From Deltaproteobacteria bacterium (GTDB taxonomy: Bacteria; Desulfobacterota; Desulfobacteria; Desulfobacterales; JAFDDL01): a stretch of 11,207 bases of DNA. Both the position numbers and the translations under genes were made by a program. Below, in pieces: positions 7,385 through 11,207 of the stretch. The notes beneath the pieces were generated by a model. It ran no database searches, was not told where the DNA came from, and was given only the letters and a program-made list of their open reading frames with translations. Every line of letters begins with the position of its first letter. Within the stretch, counting starts at the first letter, position 1. The DNA is taken from positions 1 through 11,207 of the forward strand of contig JAFDDL010000126.1 in assembly GCA_019310865.1 (NCBI GenBank). The letters are read 5' to 3'.

Positions 7385-8767
7385 ATGAAACTCAAGGAGA
7401 TTCAAACCCAGGATGATATCCGTGCACTGTTCAAAGATAGGGAAGTTGAGTACGTGCATGTGGCAATGGTGGATCACCAGGGCCAATTCCGGGGAAAATG
7501 CATTGCCGGGGAACACTTTCTAAAAGGTCTTCAAAGCGGCATACCGATGGATGAACATATGAATGCCGCGGATTTTAAGGACGCGCACATCATCCCGGGA
7601 TTTTTTGATGAAACCGTGGAACACGGCGATGTACCCTGCCGCATTGTACCCGAATCATGTCGGGAAATCCCGTGGGAACATCCCAGGCGGAACCTGTTTT
7701 TCCTGCTTGAATATCAGGAAAAGGGATCGGACATCGATCCACGCCGAATCTGCCGAAACGTCATGGAGAAATTCGAAGGCCTGGGCTTTAGCATTCATCA
7801 GGCCATCGAATACGAATTCATGCTATTTAACGAAACCCCCCGTTCGGTTCGTGAAAAGGGCTACCGAAATTTAGACCTGATGGTGCCCATGGATCTTGCC
7901 GTCTACAAATCCAGCATGGTCCATACCGTATGGTCTGAGTTTTTCAATGACCTGATCGATGTCATGACCACGATGGACATTGATCTGGAGACCCTTCATT
8001 GGGAGCTGGGACAGAGTTTTGCCGAAGCCACCATCCAGTATGAAAACGGGATGCGTGCCATCGATAATGCATCCGTTTTCAAGACGTTTGCCAAGGCCTT
8101 TGCCATGCGTCGCGATTTGCTGCTGTCCTTTATGGCCCGATGGTCCAATGAGGCAGACGGCAGCGGAAGCCATATCCATGTCAGCCTGCGCGATGACCAG
8201 GGCAAGCCGGTGTTTTACGATGAAAACGCTGAGCATGGAATGAGCGCCGCCATGCGTCATTTTATCGGCGGGCTTCAAAAATTGCTACCGGAGTTGTTTG
8301 TCCTGCTGGCGCCCAATGTCAACTCTTACAAGCGCTTTGTTCCGGATATTTATGCGCCCATGGCCGCCACCTGGGGCCTTGAAAACAAAACCTGCGCTAT
8401 CCGGGCCATCACAGGCGCACCCAATTCCCAGCGGGTTGAATGTCGCGTGGCCGGGGCCGATGCCAATCCCTACCTGATATCAGCGTGCGTTTTGGGTGCG
8501 GGGCTGTGGGGTATTCAAAACAAGGTGGCGCCATCGGATCCCACCTTCGGCAGTGCCTGGATCCAGATGGAAAACGTGCCCCTTGAATATCATTTTCCGG
8601 ATAGCTTTCGGAGAGCCATTGGCCGATTTCGAAATTCTGAAGTGGCAAAGCAGCTTTATGGAGAAAGATTCGTCCAAATCTTTTCGGATTACCGGGACGG
8701 TCAGGAAAGTAAATTCCGGCAGTTTATAACCGATAAGGAGCTGGAATGGTTTTTGGAATTATCGTGA
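7385..8767 (+). CDS. Glutamine-synthetase-fold ligase, probable gamma-glutamyl-amine synthetase (PuuA-like)
   Basis: A 460-residue cytosolic ATP-dependent ligase of the GS-I fold; ATG 7385 has GGAG at 7373-7376. Active-site blocks present: Glu142 and Glu144 in IEYEFMLF, Glu207 and Glu214 in HWELGQSFAEA, His263 in GSGSHIHVSL, Arg317 in NVNSYKRF, Arg340 in NKTCAIRAI, and Arg354 in VECRVAGADANPYL. These cover the metal, ATP and glutamate sites. What is missing is telling. The FDGSS loop that holds the ammonium-binding Asp50 of classical GS is absent. The flap glutamate (Glu327 of Salmonella GS, motif VPGYEAP) is replaced by Tyr323 in VPDIYAP. The adenylylation tyrosine region is not recognisable. 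Such changes are known in enzymes that glutamylate amines rather than ammonium. I infer that it attaches glutamate to an amine substrate at the head of the pathway. It is 30 bases from the transporter gene. Confidence 0.88.
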   Translation: MKLKEIQTQDDIRALFKDREVEYVHVAMVDHQGQFRGKCIAGEHFLKGLQSGIPMDEHMNAADFKDAHIIPGFFDETVEHGDVPCRIVPESCREIPWEHPRRNLFFLLEYQEKGSDIDPRRICRNVMEKFEGLGFSIHQAIEYEFMLFNETPRSVREKGYRNLDLMVPMDLAVYKSSMVHTVWSEFFNDLIDVMTTMDIDLETLHWELGQSFAEATIQYENGMRAIDNASVFKTFAKAFAMRRDLLLSFMARWSNEADGSGSHIHVSLRDDQGKPVFYDENAEHGMSAAMRHFIGGLQKLLPELFVLLAPNVNSYKRFVPDIYAPMAATWGLENKTCAIRAITGAPNSQRVECRVAGADANPYLISACVLGAGLWGIQNKVAPSDPTFGSAWIQMENVPLEYHFPDSFRRAIGRFRNSEVAKQLYGERFVQIFSDYRDGQESKFRQFITDKELEWFLELS

Positions 8768-8825
8768 TCATTAAGCCCTTTTAACTGAAAACCTTTGGGG
8801 GTGCATGCAAAGAAAGGACAATATT

Positions 8826-9826
8826 ATGACGGAAATTATGACTGTTTCAGGCCCGATTAAAGCCGAAGATTTAGGCCGGATGATTCCGTTTGCTTGGAGA
8901 ACATATCCTTTCTAAAGCATAATTTTAGTCTCAGTTGGGATGCGGTCACCATGGACAATGAATCGGTGATGACTTCAGAAATGGCTGATTTTAAAGCCTC
9001 CGGAGGATCCGCCATGGTGGACATGAGTACGCCCGGTCTGAGAAGCGACCTGCCGGCAATCCGCCGCATCTCGAAAAAAACAGGGGTTCATGTGGTTGCC
9101 ACCACCGGACTGTATGCCGAAGACTCCTGGCCCGAAAAATATCGGGCCATGACAACCGATGAATATGTGCAATACATGCAGCAAGAGATCGAGCAGGGGA
9201 TAGAAGACACCGGCATCCAGCCCGGTCATATAAAAGTTGCCATTGAAGAAGGTCCCACCGAACAGGGATTTAAACTATTAAAAGCGGTTGCCGGGGTTTC
9301 ACAGGCAACCGGATATTCCGCTACCATTCACCAGGGCACGTTTATGACGCCGGAAGAGGTGAGAAAGATAATCGACACCTTGCTGACGGAAGGGATGAAA
9401 CCGGAGCGGACCATCATCTGTCATGCCCAGGATTTCTTTGTCAATCCGGATCTGAAAACCTTGATTCAAGATCCCAATACCTGGAAACTGGATGTGGACT
9501 TTGTTAAAGAGCTTCTCGACGGGGGATTCAACATCTCTGTGGATTGTCTAGGCCATGCCTGGGATCTTGAACAGGTTGGATATATAAACCAGACCGACTG
9601 GCAGCGTTTGGCCGGATTGTATGCTCTGATCCAGGATGGCTATGCTGCTCAAATCGTCCTGGGAACCGACACCTATATGAACATGCTGGTGCGGCGATTC
9701 GGCGGTGAAGGGTACTGCCGACTGACCAATGGCATTATTCCCATGTTAAAGATTGCCGAGGTTTCCGATGAGACCATCGATCAGATAACCGTAAAGAATC
9801 CGGCCCGTTTGCTGGCATACGGATAA
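8826..9826 (+). pseudogene. Second phosphotriesterase-like hydrolase, broken by an N-terminal frameshifting deletion
   Basis: ATG 8826, behind AAAGGA at 8813-8818, opens a frame starting MTEIMTVSGPIKAEDLG. This matches the first 17 residues of the intact paralogue at 142-1239, but the frame stops at TAA 8913-8915. The homologous frame resumes in a different phase at about 8876 (PDDSVCLENISF against PDDLVTLENITF in the paralogue) and continues to TAA 9824-9826. Relative to the intact copy about 97 bases are missing, covering residues 18-49 and thus the whole HEH metal motif. The remainder keeps the bridging lysine (GHIKVAIE), TIHQG, ICHAQ and LGTDT. A TTG at 8894 could start a 310-residue protein, but it has no ribosome binding site and lacks strand 1 of the barrel. 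The downstream body still looks well conserved, so the lesion is probably recent. An assembly error is possible but less likely for a gap of this size. Confidence 0.85.
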
Positions 9827-9830
9827 GGGG
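9825..9830 (+). promoter_or_regulatory. Ribosome binding site deciding the amidohydrolase start
   Basis: AAGGGG overlaps the stop codon of the PTE-like pseudogene and lies eight bases before ATG 9839. The alternative TTG at 9833 would be only two bases from it. ATG 9839 is therefore the better start, and the product begins directly with the strand-1 motif. Confidence 0.6.
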
Positions 9831-9838
9831 ACTTGGAG

Positions 9839-10792
9839 ATGGACCCAATCATAGATATCCATGCACATCTGGGTGACATTTGCTACCCGGGAGGCGGAGA
9901 AATAATTGAAAAAAAAGGTGTCCGCAAAAAACTATGGTTCGACACAACTTGCCTTTTTGAGTTCATGTTGTTTCGCGGAGGTGATAATATAGATGCCCAA
10001 AGCTTCGTGAATATGGACAAATGGTCCTACAAAAGGACTGTTATGGAAACCTTGGAGCGGAATAAAGCGGGAACCCGGGAGAACTTTGAAAAATCCATGA
10101 ACAAGGCCGGTATCCGTTTTAGTGTTTCCCTGCCGGTACCCCCCTATGTGACGTTTGCCGACTTGAAAGCAGCAGCCGATAAAAACTCTGTCATTATACC
10201 CTTTACCGGAATCGATTTTACCCGGGAATATGATGTTGAATCCGAGCTTGCGGAGAACGTAAAAGCCGGCGCCAAGGGGATGAAGCTCCATCCGATTCTC
10301 CAGGGGGAAAAACTCACCAGCAAAAGAACCTTTGCAGGCGTTGAAGCCTTTGCGCCTCACAATCTGCCTGTCCTCATGCATACCGGCCTCACCCCCTATT
10401 ATCCGGATAAGAACAATACCCTCATGGAGCAGCCTTCATACGGGGATATCAAGTATGTCCGTGAACTCGTAAAGGCATTTCCCAATGTGAACTTCATTAT
10501 CGGCCATGGGGGATTGTTTCAGAAACAGGAAGCCATGGACACGCTGGGCAGCCGCAAGAATGTGTGGGTGGATACAACCTTTGGCAGCCCCGAAGTAATC
10601 CGGAATTATTTTAAGGCATACGGACCGGACCGGGTTTTATTCGGTTCCGATTGGCCGTGGGGAAACCGGAAGCCTGCCATACGGTGTTTGAAAAAAGCTT
10701 GTCAAGGAGACAAAAGCCTCGAAAGAAGAATTTTCTTTGAAAATGCAACAGAGTTGATGCAACTTGATGGAGTATCTGATTGTGGCGAATGA
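9839..10792 (+). CDS. Amidohydrolase_2-type metal-dependent hydrolase
   Basis: A 317-residue TIM-barrel protein of the amidohydrolase_2 branch (relatives of ACMSD and resorcylate decarboxylases). The metal motif opens the protein: IIDIHAHLG, with His8 and His10. Further residues are Lys149 and His151 in KGMKLHP, His181 in LMHTG, His223 in FIIGHGG and Asp271 in LFGSDWPWG, giving a complete set for a mononuclear zinc-type site. Members hydrolyse C-N or C-O bonds, or decarboxylate. The segment between His10 and about residue 90 is longer and more charged than in minimal members. It begins 12 bases after the stop of the broken PTE-like gene, so its translation was probably coupled to that gene. 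The truncated aminotransferase frame opens inside its last 26 bases. With the PTE-like copy broken, this may be the only hydrolase left working in this half of the operon. Confidence 0.88.
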   Translation: MDPIIDIHAHLGDICYPGGGEIIEKKGVRKKLWFDTTCLFEFMLFRGGDNIDAQSFVNMDKWSYKRTVMETLERNKAGTRENFEKSMNKAGIRFSVSLPVPPYVTFADLKAAADKNSVIIPFTGIDFTREYDVESELAENVKAGAKGMKLHPILQGEKLTSKRTFAGVEAFAPHNLPVLMHTGLTPYYPDKNNTLMEQPSYGDIKYVRELVKAFPNVNFIIGHGGLFQKQEAMDTLGSRKNVWVDTTFGSPEVIRNYFKAYGPDRVLFGSDWPWGNRKPAIRCLKKACQGDKSLERRIFFENATELMQLDGVSDCGE

Positions 10793-10943
10793 AAACAACC
10801 GGAGACTGACCCAGCGTTTTGGCAAGTTTTATGCCTGTGGGCACAGCAACTTGCGGATAAAGATGTCGGACATCATGCCAATAAAGCTTTTTATTGACAG
10901 AGGCAAAGGCAGCCGGTTTTGGGATGCGGACGGAAAGGATTAG
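10767..10943 (+). pseudogene. Class III aminotransferase, N-terminal fragment cut by a mobile-element insertion
   Basis: A 58-codon frame from ATG 10767 (GTG 10782 is an alternative), overlapping the end of the amidohydrolase gene. Its second half reads IKLFIDRGKGSRFWDADGKD. This is the N-terminal block of glutamate-1-semialdehyde-type aminotransferases; compare YMTHGKDARLYDVDGNEYIDY in the complete copy. The preceding GHSNLR also matches MSNFR there. The next expected codon is Tyr (TAY). The sequence has TA and then G10943, the first base of a tandem repeat belonging to a transposon remnant, which creates TAG. The rest of the aminotransferase is absent from the window. This is a clean insertional truncation. 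The fragment lacks every catalytic residue and cannot be active. Confidence 0.75.
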
Positions 10944-10988
10944 CAAAGGGGTCAAGTCCGCTCTTGCAAAGGGGTCAAGTCCGCTCTT
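10943..10988. repeat. Two perfect tandem 23-bp direct repeats at the element edge
   Basis: Units 10943-10965 and 10966-10988 are identical and directly adjacent; each starts GCAAAGGGGTCAAG and ends GCTCTT. The first unit begins exactly where homology to the aminotransferase stops. They lie beyond the C-terminal end of the minus-strand transposase remnant, so they probably mark the transposon's terminal sequence, duplicated. I recall GGGGTCAAGTC-like ends from Y1/RAYT-type elements, but that recollection is not a database match. Confidence 0.8.
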
Positions 10989-11000
10989 GGCTCTTTTCAA

Positions 11001-11207
11001 CTATTTCTCCAGTTTATCCAAACGGATTCGCAGCTTACGACCCCCGGTCAGGCTCTTTTTCATAACTACCCGCCAATCCGGCACGCAGGGAGTTCCGGTG
11101 GATATATCGAACGGCCTGCAGTAAGTAGCTGTCCGTGTTGATTAGAGTGGATCCGTTGTATCGCCCCCGGAAAAGCTAACTGTCGCATTGGTGGTGGCGA
11201 TTGTATC
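11001..11207 (-). pseudogene. Degenerate Y1/RAYT transposase fragment
   Basis: The minus strand from 11205 reads YNRHHQCDS, a TAG stop (11178-11176), then LFRGRYNGSTLINTDSY followed by LLQAVRYIHRNSLRAGLAGS. This is the strongly conserved core of REP-associated tyrosine transposases (family pattern YNRR-HxxxGxLFxGRYK-DSYLLELVRYIHxNPxRAGL). The TAG sits where the family has Gln before LF, so it is probably a CAG to TAG mutation. After RAGLAGSYE the frame loses similarity and ends at TAA 11037-11035. A second minus-strand frame, MKKSLTGGRKLRIRLDKLEK, stops at 11003-11001 and resembles the basic C-terminal tail of these transposases. I infer that the stretch between has been deleted with a frameshift. 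The catalytic tyrosine and HUH motif would lie upstream, beyond the window or lost. It has a nonsense codon, a deletion and a frameshift, so it is not functional. Confidence 0.75.

Larger units (their letters stand above)
10943..11207 (-). mobile_element. Remnant of a RAYT/Y1-transposase (IS200/REP-associated type) element, running off the right edge
   Basis: This segment comprises the tandem repeats, about 12 bases of non-coding sequence (10989-11000) and a degenerate minus-strand transposase. Its left boundary is set by the point where the aminotransferase frame is cut. The right end is outside the window. There is no visible target duplication, as expected for single-strand Y1-type transposition. 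Confidence 0.65.

Noticed and set aside
8894..9826. A separate, intact 310-residue hydrolase gene starting at TTG 8894
   Set aside because: There is no Shine-Dalgarno before the TTG, and the true homologous start with a good ribosome site lies at 8826 in another frame. The protein would lack strand 1 and the HxH motif of the barrel.
9932..10381. 149-codon open frame on the minus strand within the amidohydrolase gene
   Set aside because: It lies wholly antisense to a gene with complete catalytic motifs and shows no recognisable domain. The similar antisense frame at 7871-8278 was rejected for the same reason.
10943..10988. CRISPR array
   Set aside because: There are only two units and they are directly adjacent with no spacer, next to a transposase remnant.
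10894..11124. Plus-strand open frame across the aminotransferase break and repeats
   Set aside because: It runs out of phase over the aminotransferase fragment and antisense through the transposase remnant, with no ribosome site or domain.

Overview
The window is a gene-dense stretch of a bacterial accessory genome. Every intact gene lies on the plus strand with short gaps and good Shine-Dalgarno sequences, so most of it reads as one long catabolic operon with both ends outside or damaged. The moderate GC content and the mix of families (phosphotriesterase-like hydrolases, glutamate-1-semialdehyde-type aminotransferases, tandem VOC proteins, a GPH transporter) would suit a metabolically versatile anaerobe such as a Desulfobacterota sulfate reducer. 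That placement is an inference from gene style only; there is no rRNA or marker gene here.

Layout: 1-102 is the C-terminus of a class III aminotransferase. 142-1239 is an intact phosphotriesterase-like (PTE-like) metallohydrolase, 1265-2398 an arginase/ureohydrolase-fold protein, 2437-3771 a complete class III aminotransferase, and 3826-4830 a fused two-domain VOC protein. Bases 4841-4983 form a 143-nt near-perfectly symmetrical imperfect palindrome. It is followed by a short-chain dehydrogenase (5002-5862), a GPH/MelB-type symporter (5945-7354) and a glutamine-synthetase-fold ligase (7385-8767). 8826-9826 is a second PTE-like gene, broken by an N-terminal deletion that removes its HxH metal motif and shifts the frame. 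9839-10792 is an amidohydrolase_2-type hydrolase. A third aminotransferase begins at about 10767 but is cut at 10943 by the remnant of a RAYT/Y1-type transposase element, which carries two tandem 23-bp repeats and runs off the right edge on the minus strand.

How the genes may work together (inference): the synthetase-like protein lacks the residues that bind ammonium in true glutamine synthetase and looks like a gamma-glutamyl-amine ligase (PuuA type). With aminotransferases, a dehydrogenase, several metal-dependent C-N/lactone hydrolases and a transporter, this suggests uptake of an amine- or lactam-like compound, gamma-glutamylation, oxidation/transamination and hydrolysis. The substrate cannot be read from sequence. 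The arginase-fold protein keeps all six metal ligands but has lost the glutamate that binds guanidinium groups, so its substrate is probably not a guanidine.

The right part of the cluster shows decay: the second PTE-like gene and the third aminotransferase are both broken, which suggests that a once larger or duplicated pathway is being trimmed. There is no gene-free stretch over 300 bases. The only long non-operon segment, 10943-11207, is the mobile-element remnant.
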